From: Paracoccaceae bacterium | GTDB lineage: Bacteria; Pseudomonadota; Alphaproteobacteria; Rhodobacterales; Rhodobacteraceae | NCBI GenBank assembly: GCA_027069385.1 | Contig: JALXER010000340.1 | Location: 1-11,401, forward strand | Length of the DNA: 11,401 nt | Reading direction: 5' to 3' | Shown: in pieces, positions 5,112 to 11,401 of the stretch | Position numbering within the stretch: the first letter of the stretch is position 1 | Layout: the number at the start of each line of letters is the position of its first letter | Position numbers and translations under genes: made by a program | Notes under the pieces: generated by a model | Seen by the model: only the letters and a program-made list of their open reading frames with translations | What the model was told of the DNA's origin: nothing | The model's database searches: none

Positions 5112-6673
5112 CCCCCGCCAGCACCCGCACCATGAATCTTGCACAATTCGCCGTGCAATCGGCGCGGCGCTTTCCAGACCGCGACGCGCTGATCCGGGGC
5201 GACAAGCGCTGGAACTGGGCCGGGTTGATGACCCGCGTCAACGCCATGGCCCATGCGCTGCAAACCGAATACGGCGTGCAAAAAGGCGACCGGATCGTGG
5301 TGCAATCGACCAATTGCAACCAGATGTTCGAAAGCATGCTGGCCTGCTTTACCCTTGGCGCGGTCTGGGTGCCGGCCAATTTTCGCGGCATGCCCGATGA
5401 TCTGCACTGGATCGTAAAAAGCAGCGGTGCGGTCGGCCTGATCTGTCATGCGGATTTCCCCGAACACGCCGCCACCTGCGCGCCCGACCTGCGCTTTACC
5501 ATCGGAATCGACACAGGGAAATTTGGCCGGGATTACGACCAGATCGTTACCGCCAGCCTTGGGCACAGCGCGGCGATGGCGTCGGTCGATCGCGATGATC
5601 CGTGCTGGTTCTTTTATACCTCGGGCACCACGGGGCGGCCCAAGGCCTCGGTGCTGACCCACGGTCAGATGGGCTTTGTGGTGACCAACCACCTGTGCGA
5701 CCTGATGCCGGGCACCACGCAGGCCGATACCAGCCTTGTGGTTGCGCCGCTCTCGCACGGGGCGGGGGTGCATGCGCTCAACCTGATTGCCCGTGGCGCC
5801 GCCAGCGTCTTGCCCACCAGCGCCAAATTCGACCCCGAAGAAATCTGGCAACTGGTGCAAACCCACCGTATTACCAATATCTTTACCGTGCCGACCATTC
5901 TGAAACTGCTGACCGAATCCGAAGCGGTTGACCGGTTTGACCATACCAGCCTGCGCTATGTGATCTATGCGGGCGCGCCGATGTATAGGGTTGATCAGGT
6001 CCATGCGCTGAACAAGCTCGGGCCGGTGCTGGTGCAGTATTTCGGCCTTGGCGAGGTCACCGGCAACATCACCGTGCTGCCCCCTTCCGAGCATTCCGCC
6101 ACCCACGACCCGCGCCCGGGCACCTGCGGCTATGCCCGCACCGGCATCCAGATAGAGATCCAATCCCCCGACGGCACCGCCCTGCCCCCTGGCGAAACCG
6201 GAGAGATCTGCGTCATCGGCCCGGCCGTGTTCGCCGGTTACTGGGACAACCCGCGCGCCAACGAAAAGGCGTTTCGCGACGGCTGGTTTCGCACCGGCGA
6301 TCTGGGCCATATGGACGAAGCGGGCTATCTGACCATCACGGGGCGCGAATCCGACATGTATATCTCGGGCGGTTCCAACATCTATCCGCGCGAGATAGAG
6401 GACAAGATCCTGTCCATGGGCAGCTTGGCCGAGGTGGCGATTATCGGCATCCCCGACCCGAAATGGGGTGAGGTCGGCGTGGCAATCTGCGTGGCAAAAC
6501 CCGGCAAAAGCCCCAGCGCCCAACAGGTGCTGGACCATCTGGAACCGCTTGTGGCCAGCTATAAAATGCCCCGCCAGATCGAGTTCTGGGATGCCTTGCC
6601 CAAATCCGCCTATGGCAAGATCACCAAGAAACTTGTGCGCGAGGCCTATTTTGACCGGCAGAACCGGCCATGA
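5108..6673 (+). CDS. AMP-forming acyl-CoA synthetase (ANL superfamily)
   Basis: It activates a carboxylic acid to its CoA thioester through an acyl-adenylate, in the cytosol. The 521-residue product has the phosphate-binding loop TSGTTGRPK (171-179), the hinge region GWFRTGDLG with D398, GRESDMYISGGSNIYPREIED, and the catalytic lysine K504 in the C-terminal AYGKITKK. The A5 motif reads YFGLGE (311-316), with Gly315 where most family members have Thr (YGxTE). Since A5 lines the adenylate/acyl site, substrate preference may be unusual. The overall shape is that of short/medium-chain or aromatic acid:CoA ligases, and chain length cannot be read from the sequence. ATG 5108 overlaps the thiolase stop (ATGA) and has GGAG at 5096-5099; a later ATG at 5132 lacks such a site. 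The stop overlaps the next start the same way. Confidence 0.93.
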   Translation: MTPASTRTMNLAQFAVQSARRFPDRDALIRGDKRWNWAGLMTRVNAMAHALQTEYGVQKGDRIVVQSTNCNQMFESMLACFTLGAVWVPANFRGMPDDLHWIVKSSGAVGLICHADFPEHAATCAPDLRFTIGIDTGKFGRDYDQIVTASLGHSAAMASVDRDDPCWFFYTSGTTGRPKASVLTHGQMGFVVTNHLCDLMPGTTQADTSLVVAPLSHGAGVHALNLIARGAASVLPTSAKFDPEEIWQLVQTHRITNIFTVPTILKLLTESEAVDRFDHTSLRYVIYAGAPMYRVDQVHALNKLGPVLVQYFGLGEVTGNITVLPPSEHSATHDPRPGTCGYARTGIQIEIQSPDGTALPPGETGEICVIGPAVFAGYWDNPRANEKAFRDGWFRTGDLGHMDEAGYLTITGRESDMYISGGSNIYPREIEDKILSMGSLAEVAIIGIPDPKWGEVGVAICVAKPGKSPSAQQVLDHLEPLVASYKMPRQIEFWDALPKSAYGKITKKLVREAYFDRQNRP

Positions 6674-7488
6674 GCCTGCCAACCCAAATCGTGCAACCCG
6701 GTCCGGTTGGCCCGCCGATCGACACGGCCCTGACCGGTCTGGTTGATCTGGCATTTGATCTGCCCGCCGGCCTGCCGCTTGATCAGGCGCTGGCAAAAGG
6801 GCTGGCGGCGCAAAACCTTTCCAGCGGTTATGTCCAGATCACCGACCTGCCGCTTTCGGCGCTGTCCTACGTCATTCCGGCCCGCGCGCCCGATGCCGCC
6901 CATGTGGCATGGTACAGCGACACGCGCCACGCCAGCGCGCCGCGCATTACCCGCGCGGGCATCACCTGTGGCACCCATCAGGGCGCGCCGTTCTTTCATT
7001 GCCATGCGCTGTTTCACGATGGCTCGGCGCGCATGGGGCATTTGCTGCCCGATACCTGCATTCCGTCAGAAACCGGCAGGGCCACGGGCTTTGGCTATCG
7101 TGACGCGGCCTTTATCCGCGTTGCCGACCCCGAGACCGGTTTCGAGCTGTTCAAGCCCCGCCAGACGGCCCCCGCCCCTGGCGACCCTCGGGCCATGCTG
7201 TTGCGCATCGCGCCCAATATCGACCTTGACGCCGGTATTGCCATGGCCCTGCAGCGCGCCGGATGGGCGGGCGCGCGGGTTAGCGGCATCGGCAGCACCA
7301 TCGGCGCGCATTTCGCCGACGGGCGGGTGATGGGCAGCTTTGCCACCGAATTGCTGGTCCTGTCCGGTGCTGACCCGCTGGAAATCGCCTTGGTGGGCAT
7401 GGACGGGCAGCATATGCAAGGCCCGCTGGCCCCGGGCAAAAACCCCGTGCTGATTACCGCCGAACTGTTGCTAAGGAACCTGTCATGA
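6670..7488 (+). CDS. tandem PPC/DUF296-domain-like protein, function unknown
   Basis: The 272-residue product resembles two PPC (DUF296) folds in a row. The first half (about 45-135) keeps the FFHCHALFHDGSARMGHL block with H110, H112 and H124, equal to the H-x-H...G-H set that binds metal in prokaryotic PPC proteins. The second half (about 175-270) has the family's start, APNIDLDAGIAMALQRAGW, then GSTIGAHFADGRVMGSFATE, and ends IALVGMDGQHMQGPLAPGK, where the His set is lost. Single PPC proteins form trimers and in plants join AT-hooks; no AT-hook is present here. There is no signal peptide or membrane helix. It overlaps the ligase stop and the oxidoreductase start by ATGA, so it is likely made with them and may be an accessory or enzyme subunit of the same pathway. 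The assignment rests on motif recall, not a search. Confidence 0.78.
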   Translation: MSLPTQIVQPGPVGPPIDTALTGLVDLAFDLPAGLPLDQALAKGLAAQNLSSGYVQITDLPLSALSYVIPARAPDAAHVAWYSDTRHASAPRITRAGITCGTHQGAPFFHCHALFHDGSARMGHLLPDTCIPSETGRATGFGYRDAAFIRVADPETGFELFKPRQTAPAPGDPRAMLLRIAPNIDLDAGIAMALQRAGWAGARVSGIGSTIGAHFADGRVMGSFATELLVLSGADPLEIALVGMDGQHMQGPLAPGKNPVLITAELLLRNLS

Positions 7489-8579
7489 ACAGCGATATCA
7501 TTATTATAGGCGGCGGCATTGCCGGTATCAGCCTTGCTGCGCGCCTTGCTCCGCATGCGGATGTAACCGTGTTAGAGGCCGAATCGGCGCTGGGGTATCA
7601 CGCCACCGGACGTTCGGCCGCGATGTTCATTCTGAACTATGGCAACGCGACCTTGCGCGCACTCAACGCCGTGGCACAACCGTTTTTCGAAACCCCGCCC
7701 GAGGGGTTTGGCGGCACCCTGCTGTCACCGCGCGGCGAATTGATGATTGCCACCGCGCAGGATATCGCCGCGCTCGAATCCCAGATGGAGACCGCCCCTT
7801 CCATGACCCGCCTGACACCGGCGCAAGCGGGCGAATTGGTGCCGATCCTGAACACCGACCGCCTGATTGCCGCCGCCTATGATGACAGCGCCTTTGACAT
7901 CGACGTGGACCGGCTGTTGCAGGGCTTTGCCCGTCAGGCCACCGGCAACGGCGCGCGGATTATCCGCGATGCGCGGGTCACCGGCCTGACCCGTAGCGGC
8001 GGCCTGTGGCAGGTGCAGGCGGGGGGCAAGCGCTTTGACGCGCCGGTGGTGGTCAACGCCGCAGGCGCATGGGCCGACCAGATCGCCGCACTGGCCGGTG
8101 CCGCGCCGGTTGGCCTGCGCCCGTTGCGCCGCTCGGCGGCACTGATCCCTGCGCCCGCCGGTTTTGACCCCCGCCACTGGCCGGTTTTTGTCTCGGCGAC
8201 CGAGGATTTCTATGCCAAGCCCGAGGCGGGTAAACTGATGGTCTCGCCCGCCGACGAAGATCCGGTGGAACCGGGCGATGCCTGGCCCGATGATATGGTG
8301 CTGGCACAGGGGCTGGCACGATTCGAGGCCGCCGTAACCACCCCCGTTATCCGCGTTGAACGCAGTTGGGCGGGCCTGCGCACCTTTGCCCCCGACCGCA
8401 CGCCGGTAGCGGGGTTTGACCCGCAGGTAGAGGGGTTCTTCTGGCTGGCCGGTCAGGGGGGCTATGGGGTGCAGACCGCACCCGCGCTGTCCGCGCTTGG
8501 TGCCAGCCTGATCACCCGAACCCCGCCCGAAATTCCCGCTGCGGTCGTTGCTGCCCTGTCGCCCGAACGCTTTGCCTGA
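7485..8579 (+). CDS. FAD-dependent oxidoreductase of the DAO family, D-arginine dehydrogenase (DauA)-like
   Basis: DAO-family flavoenzymes oxidise the C-N bond of amino acids or amines. The 364-residue product opens with the dinucleotide motif IIIIGGGIAGIS and E31 for the FAD ribose, then GYHATGRSAAMF (37-48). It continues with DIDVDRLLQGF, VVNAAGAWADQIA, FYAKPEAG (Y243), WAGLRTFAPDRTPVAGFD (R299) and GFFWLAGQGGYGVQT. This order and several exact blocks match bacterial D-arginine dehydrogenases, including the likely active-site H39, Y52, Y243 and R299. Those enzymes favour basic D-amino acids, but the substrate here is not proven; sarcosine-, glycine- or 2-hydroxyacid-oxidising relatives are alternatives. 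AAGGA (7473-7477) lies seven bases before the ATG, which overlaps the upstream stop. This is the last gene of the operon; no terminator is evident after it. Confidence 0.88.
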   Translation: MNSDIIIIGGGIAGISLAARLAPHADVTVLEAESALGYHATGRSAAMFILNYGNATLRALNAVAQPFFETPPEGFGGTLLSPRGELMIATAQDIAALESQMETAPSMTRLTPAQAGELVPILNTDRLIAAAYDDSAFDIDVDRLLQGFARQATGNGARIIRDARVTGLTRSGGLWQVQAGGKRFDAPVVVNAAGAWADQIAALAGAAPVGLRPLRRSAALIPAPAGFDPRHWPVFVSATEDFYAKPEAGKLMVSPADEDPVEPGDAWPDDMVLAQGLARFEAAVTTPVIRVERSWAGLRTFAPDRTPVAGFDPQVEGFFWLAGQGGYGVQTAPALSALGASLITRTPPEIPAAVVAALSPERFA

Positions 8580-8604
8580 CAGCGCTGGAAAATCGCCAAC
8601 CGAC

Positions 8605-8617
8605 ATAGTTAAACTAT
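8605..8617. promoter_or_regulatory. short palindrome in the gcdH leader
   Basis: ATAGTT-A-AACTAT is symmetric, in an AT-rich patch (about 8601-8648) that stands out in the 131-bp gap between the oxidoreductase and gcdH. It may be an operator for a gcdH regulator. No convincing -35/-10 pair was found around it, and its length permits chance. Confidence 0.3.
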
Positions 8618-8710
8618 CCGGTTTGGCCCGAAAATTGATTAAATTAGCCCCTTGCACCGGATCGGATTTGCCCCAATACTGCACTGCACCATTAACCCGA
8701 GAGGCCCGAC

Positions 8711-9916
8711 ATGACCCCCGAACAAGCCCGCGCGCGCATGCCCCATTCCAACTGGGAAGATATCTTTCAATTCGACGACCAGCTTGACGATGAAGAACGC
8801 ATGATCCGCGACACCGCCCGGGCCTATGCGCAGGACAAGCTGATGCCGCGCGTCACCAAGGCCAACCGCGACGAGGTTTTCGACCCCGCCATCATGCGCG
8901 AAATGGGTGAACTTGGCCTGCTCGGCCCGACCATCCCCGAGGAATTCGGCGGCGTCGGAACCAACTATGTATCTTACGGCCTGATCGCGCGGGAAATCGA
9001 GCGCGTCGATAGCGGCTATCGCTCGGCTATGTCGGTGCAATCCTCGCTGGTGATGCACCCGATTTTTGCCTATGGCACCGATGACCAGCGCGCGCGCTAT
9101 CTGCCCAAACTGGCCAGCGGTGAAATGATCGGCTGTTTTGGCCTGACCGAACCGGATTTCGGCTCGGATGCGGGGGGGATGCTGACCCGCGCCAAACCGG
9201 TTGACGGGGGCTATGTGCTGTCGGGGGCCAAGAACTGGATCTCCAACGCGCCGGTCGCCGATGTGTTTGTGGTTTGGGCCAAGTCCGACGCGCATGACGG
9301 CAAGATCAAGGGCTTTATTCTGGACAAGGGCATGAAGGGGCTGAACGCGCCCAAGATCGAGGGCAAGTTCAGCCTGCGCGCCTCGATTACCGGCATGATC
9401 CAGATGGACGAGGTGTTCGTTCCCGAAGCAAACCTGCTGCCCCATGCATCCGGTCTGTCCGGCCCGTTCGGTTGCCTGAACCGCGCGCGCTTTGGCATCA
9501 GCTTTGGCGTGTTGGGCGCGGCCGAATTCTGCTGGCACGCGGCGCGGCAATACACGCTGGACCGCAAGCAATTCGGCCGCCCGCTGGCCGCAACGCAACT
9601 GGTGCAAAAAAAGCTGGCCGATATGCAAACCGAAATCACCCTTGGCCTTCAGGCCAGCCTGCGCGTTGGCCGGTTGCTCGATGCTCACAAGGCCCCCGCC
9701 GAGGCGATCAGCCTTGTGAAGCGCAACAATTGCGGCAAGGCGCTGGATATCGCGCGGGTATCGCGCGACATGCACGGTGGCAACGGGGTTTCGGATGAAT
9801 ACGGCGTTATCCGGCATATGATGAACCTTGAAGCGGTGAACACCTATGAAGGCACCCACGACATCCACGCGCTAATTCTCGGGCGCTCCCAGACCGGTAT
9901 TCAGGCGTTTATGTAA
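8711..9916 (+). CDS. gcdH: glutaryl-CoA dehydrogenase
   Basis: This FAD acyl-CoA dehydrogenase oxidises and decarboxylates glutaryl-CoA to crotonyl-CoA, the late step of lysine, tryptophan and glutarate breakdown, passing electrons to ETF. The 401-residue product is full length. Typical blocks are WEDIFQFDDQLDDEERMIRDTA near the start, GPTIPEEFGGVGTNYVSYGL, CFGLTEPDFGSD, GAKNWISNAP, RKQFGRPLAATQLVQKKLADM, and the end NTYEGTHDIHALILGR with the catalytic base E380. YEGTHDIHALILGR is nearly the same as in the human enzyme, which separates it from ordinary short-chain dehydrogenases. GAGAGG (8699-8704) precedes ATG 8711 by six bases. It has a 131-bp leader, so separate control from the upstream operon is possible. 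The CoA transferase follows 53 bp later. Confidence 0.95.
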   Translation: MTPEQARARMPHSNWEDIFQFDDQLDDEERMIRDTARAYAQDKLMPRVTKANRDEVFDPAIMREMGELGLLGPTIPEEFGGVGTNYVSYGLIAREIERVDSGYRSAMSVQSSLVMHPIFAYGTDDQRARYLPKLASGEMIGCFGLTEPDFGSDAGGMLTRAKPVDGGYVLSGAKNWISNAPVADVFVVWAKSDAHDGKIKGFILDKGMKGLNAPKIEGKFSLRASITGMIQMDEVFVPEANLLPHASGLSGPFGCLNRARFGISFGVLGAAEFCWHAARQYTLDRKQFGRPLAATQLVQKKLADMQTEITLGLQASLRVGRLLDAHKAPAEAISLVKRNNCGKALDIARVSRDMHGGNGVSDEYGVIRHMMNLEAVNTYEGTHDIHALILGRSQTGIQAFM

Positions 9917-9924
9917 AGGGGGGC

Positions 9925-9946
9925 GGTGCGTGGAAGACCACGCACC
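9925..9946. other. perfect hairpin between gcdH and the CoA transferase gene
   Basis: GGTGCGTGG (9925-9933) and CCACGCACC (9938-9946) form a 9-bp stem with an AAGA loop, eight bases after the gcdH stop. Only two T residues follow, so it is a poor intrinsic terminator. It could protect the gcdH mRNA end or lower expression of the next gene. Confidence 0.6.
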
Positions 9947-9969
9947 TTACCCGATATGGCAAGGATACG

Positions 9970-11271
9970 ATGAAGCAGATTTTTGACGCGCTGGAGTGTG
10001 AGGCGGATTACCGCGTGGTCAATCGCGCCAGCTTCCCGTCCTGCTTTGCGGTTAGCGATCTGGCGGCGGCGGCGTTCGGGGCGGTTGGTGTGGCCATGGC
10101 GCGCCTGATCGGTGGCGCGGTGCGGGTTGACCAGCGGCTTGCTTCGCTATGGTTTGGTGCCTCGATCCATCCGGTCGGCTGGGAAATGCCGCCGATCTGG
10201 GATGCTACGGCGGGGGATTACCGTTGTAAGGATGGCTGGATCAGGCTGCACACCAACCTGCCCCACCATCGCCGCGCCGCGCTGGGGGTGCTGGGGGTCA
10301 GCGCCGATCGTCAGTCGGTGGCGGATGCGGTGGTGCTGCGTGGCAAGGACGAGGTAGAGACCGCGATTGTTGCTGCAGGCGGCGTGGCTGCGGCGATGCG
10401 GAGCGCGGCGGAATGGGCGGCGCATCCACAGGGCAAGGCGGTGATGGCCGAGCCGTTGATCCACTGGCACAAAGGGGCGGTAAAGCCTTGGGTCACGACG
10501 GCGGGCCGGCCGCTTGCGGGGCTAAAGGTGCTGGACCTGACGCGCGTGATTGCGGGGCCGGTGGCAACCCGCACCTTGGCCGGTTTCGGGGCCGAGGTGT
10601 TGCGCATCGATCCACCGGGGTGGGACGAACCCAATGTGGTGCCCGATGTAACGCTGGGCAAGCGCTGTGCGATGCTGTCTTTGCACTGTGATCGCGACCG
10701 GCGGGTGTTTGAATCCCTGCTGGCACGGGCCGATGTGCTGGTCCACGGCTATCGCCCCGATGCGCTGGCGGGGCTGGGTTACGGGGCCGAGGCGCGGGCT
10801 CGGATTGCACCTGATCTGGTCGAGGTTGCGCTCGATGCCTATGGCTGGAGCGGCCCATGGGCGGGGCGGCGCGGCTTTGACAGCCTTGTGCAGATGAGCA
10901 GCGGCATTGCGGATGCGGGCATGCGCTGGGCCGGTGCCGATTGCCCGACGCCGCTGCCGGTGCAGGCGCTGGACCATGCGACCGGCTATCTGATGGCTGC
11001 GGCCGTGCTGCGTATGCTGGCCGGAAACGGGGCCAAAGCCGCGCGCCTGTCGCTGGCCCGCACCGGTGCGCTGCTGATGGAGCATCCGCAAGGGCGGCAA
11101 GGGACGCTCTCCAGAACGCCCGAGGGGCCCGACTTTGATCCCGCGCCGGAAACAACCCCGTGGGGACCGGCCCGCCGCCTGCGTCCGGCACTGGATGTTG
11201 CGGGCACGCCAATGCACTGGTCCCGCGCGGCAAGTGTGCTTGGTAGCTCACCGGCTGAATGGGTAAACTGA
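9970..11271 (+). CDS. CaiB/BaiF family (class III) CoA transferase with swapped halves
   Basis: Class III enzymes move CoA between carboxylic acids through an aspartyl-CoA intermediate. In the usual protein PLAGLKVLDLTRVIAGP begins near residue 1; here it begins at 181. The likely catalytic Asp is D335 in LPVQALDHATGYL. The first 170 residues resemble the part that normally comes later: VRVDQRLASL (51-60), then YRCKDGWIRLHTN (84-96), and AAMRSAAEWAAHPQGKAV (141-158). The order thus looks circularly permuted. I recall long CaiB-like proteins of this layout in other proteobacteria, so it is probably a known subfamily and not a local rearrangement. AAGGA (9961-9965) is four bases before ATG 9970. 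Next to gcdH, a role in making glutaryl-CoA from glutarate is suggested, but the usual glutarate enzymes have the ordinary layout. The coding strand looks more G-rich than in the preceding genes. Confidence 0.88.
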   Translation: MKQIFDALECEADYRVVNRASFPSCFAVSDLAAAAFGAVGVAMARLIGGAVRVDQRLASLWFGASIHPVGWEMPPIWDATAGDYRCKDGWIRLHTNLPHHRRAALGVLGVSADRQSVADAVVLRGKDEVETAIVAAGGVAAAMRSAAEWAAHPQGKAVMAEPLIHWHKGAVKPWVTTAGRPLAGLKVLDLTRVIAGPVATRTLAGFGAEVLRIDPPGWDEPNVVPDVTLGKRCAMLSLHCDRDRRVFESLLARADVLVHGYRPDALAGLGYGAEARARIAPDLVEVALDAYGWSGPWAGRRGFDSLVQMSSGIADAGMRWAGADCPTPLPVQALDHATGYLMAAAVLRMLAGNGAKAARLSLARTGALLMEHPQGRQGTLSRTPEGPDFDPAPETTPWGPARRLRPALDVAGTPMHWSRAASVLGSSPAEWVN

Positions 11272-11299
11272 ACAGGGGCACTCCCGCCCGTCATCGGCA

Positions 11300-11395
11300 T
11301 TTTTCGCAAGCGAAAAAGCCTCTTCCCGTTGGGCCGGGCGCCTCGCCTTCGGCTCGGCGCGGGGGCGTGCCGCCCCCCTTGCCCGTGCCGGGCAA
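11300..11395. repeat. cluster of four adjacent hairpins, probable dispersed intergenic palindromic repeat
   Basis: Downstream of the CoA transferase lie four hairpins. TTTTTCG/CGAAAAA has a CAAG loop (11300-11317), flanked by GGC and GCC. GCGCC/GGCGC holds an inner GCC-TTC-GGC (11338-11360). GGGGGCG/CGCCCCC has loop TGC (11361-11377), and TTGCCCG/CGGGCAA has loop TGC (11379-11395). The last three are head to tail. Such composite, GC-rich intergenic blocks recall REP-like repeats of Rhodobacteraceae genomes. The first hairpin lacks a downstream T-run. The element runs to the window edge, so its full extent is unknown. Confidence 0.6.
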
Positions 11396-11401
11396 TTCCC
11401 C

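Noticed and set aside
5081..6796. Open frame of 571 codons on the minus strand opposite the acyl-CoA ligase
   Set aside because: It is a product of high-GC codon bias: its translation is rich in H, G, R and Q without domain motifs, while the plus strand encodes a textbook ligase through the same bases.
8652..8680. TTGCAC-N17-AATACT as a gcdH promoter
   Set aside because: Only about seven of twelve consensus positions match, which is expected often by chance in this leader.
8639..9868. Open frame of 409 codons on the minus strand opposite gcdH
   Set aside because: The plus strand encodes an unmistakable glutaryl-CoA dehydrogenase; the antisense frame shows no recognisable family and no ribosome site.
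11300..11317. TTTTTCG/CGAAAAA hairpin as an intrinsic terminator of the CoA transferase
   Set aside because: The T-run is in the 5' arm and the 3' side continues GCCTCTTCCC, so no T-tract follows the stem on either strand; kept as part of the repeat block.

Overview
The window looks like chromosomal DNA from an alphaproteobacterium, most likely of the Rhodobacteraceae/Roseobacter group. The reasons are high GC, dense genes with ATGA start/stop overlaps, an aerobic-type cobB, a rhizobial-type small heat-shock protein and RpoH promoters of the alphaproteobacterial form (CTTG-N17-CYTATNT). There is no sign of a phage, insertion sequence, CRISPR array or RNA gene, and no gap longer than about 250 bp lacks a gene.

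Region 1 (1-2480) holds the 3' part of cobB (cobalamin synthesis, cut by the window edge), an intergenic hairpin, and rmuC. Region 2 (2471-3742) is a divergent heat-shock unit. A class I SAM methyltransferase on the minus strand and an Hsp20-family chaperone on the plus strand are read from back-to-back RpoH-type promoters. Their -35 elements form one short inverted repeat. The Hsp20 leader folds into two hairpins, and the second masks the Shine-Dalgarno sequence with the UCGCU/AGGA pairing typical of ROSE RNA thermometers. A clear intrinsic terminator closes the Hsp20 gene.

Region 3 (3769-8579) is a four-gene operon joined by three ATGA overlaps: SCP2-type thiolase, AMP-forming acyl-CoA ligase, a protein with two PPC/DUF296-like halves, and a DauA-like FAD amino-acid dehydrogenase. 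It is preceded by a good sigma70-type promoter and a perfect 30-bp palindrome that is probably a repressor operator. The pathway is not recognised. The gene set suggests activation, cleavage and oxidation of an acid or amino-acid derivative through CoA thioesters.

Region 4 (8580-11401) holds gcdH (glutaryl-CoA dehydrogenase) with its own leader, a hairpin, and a CaiB/BaiF-type CoA transferase whose two halves appear in swapped order. The window ends in a cluster of four adjacent hairpins, probably a dispersed intergenic palindromic repeat.

The most noteworthy items are the bidirectional RpoH promoter with the ROSE-like thermometer, the 30-bp palindromic operator in front of an uncharacterised operon, and the tandem PPC protein inside that operon.
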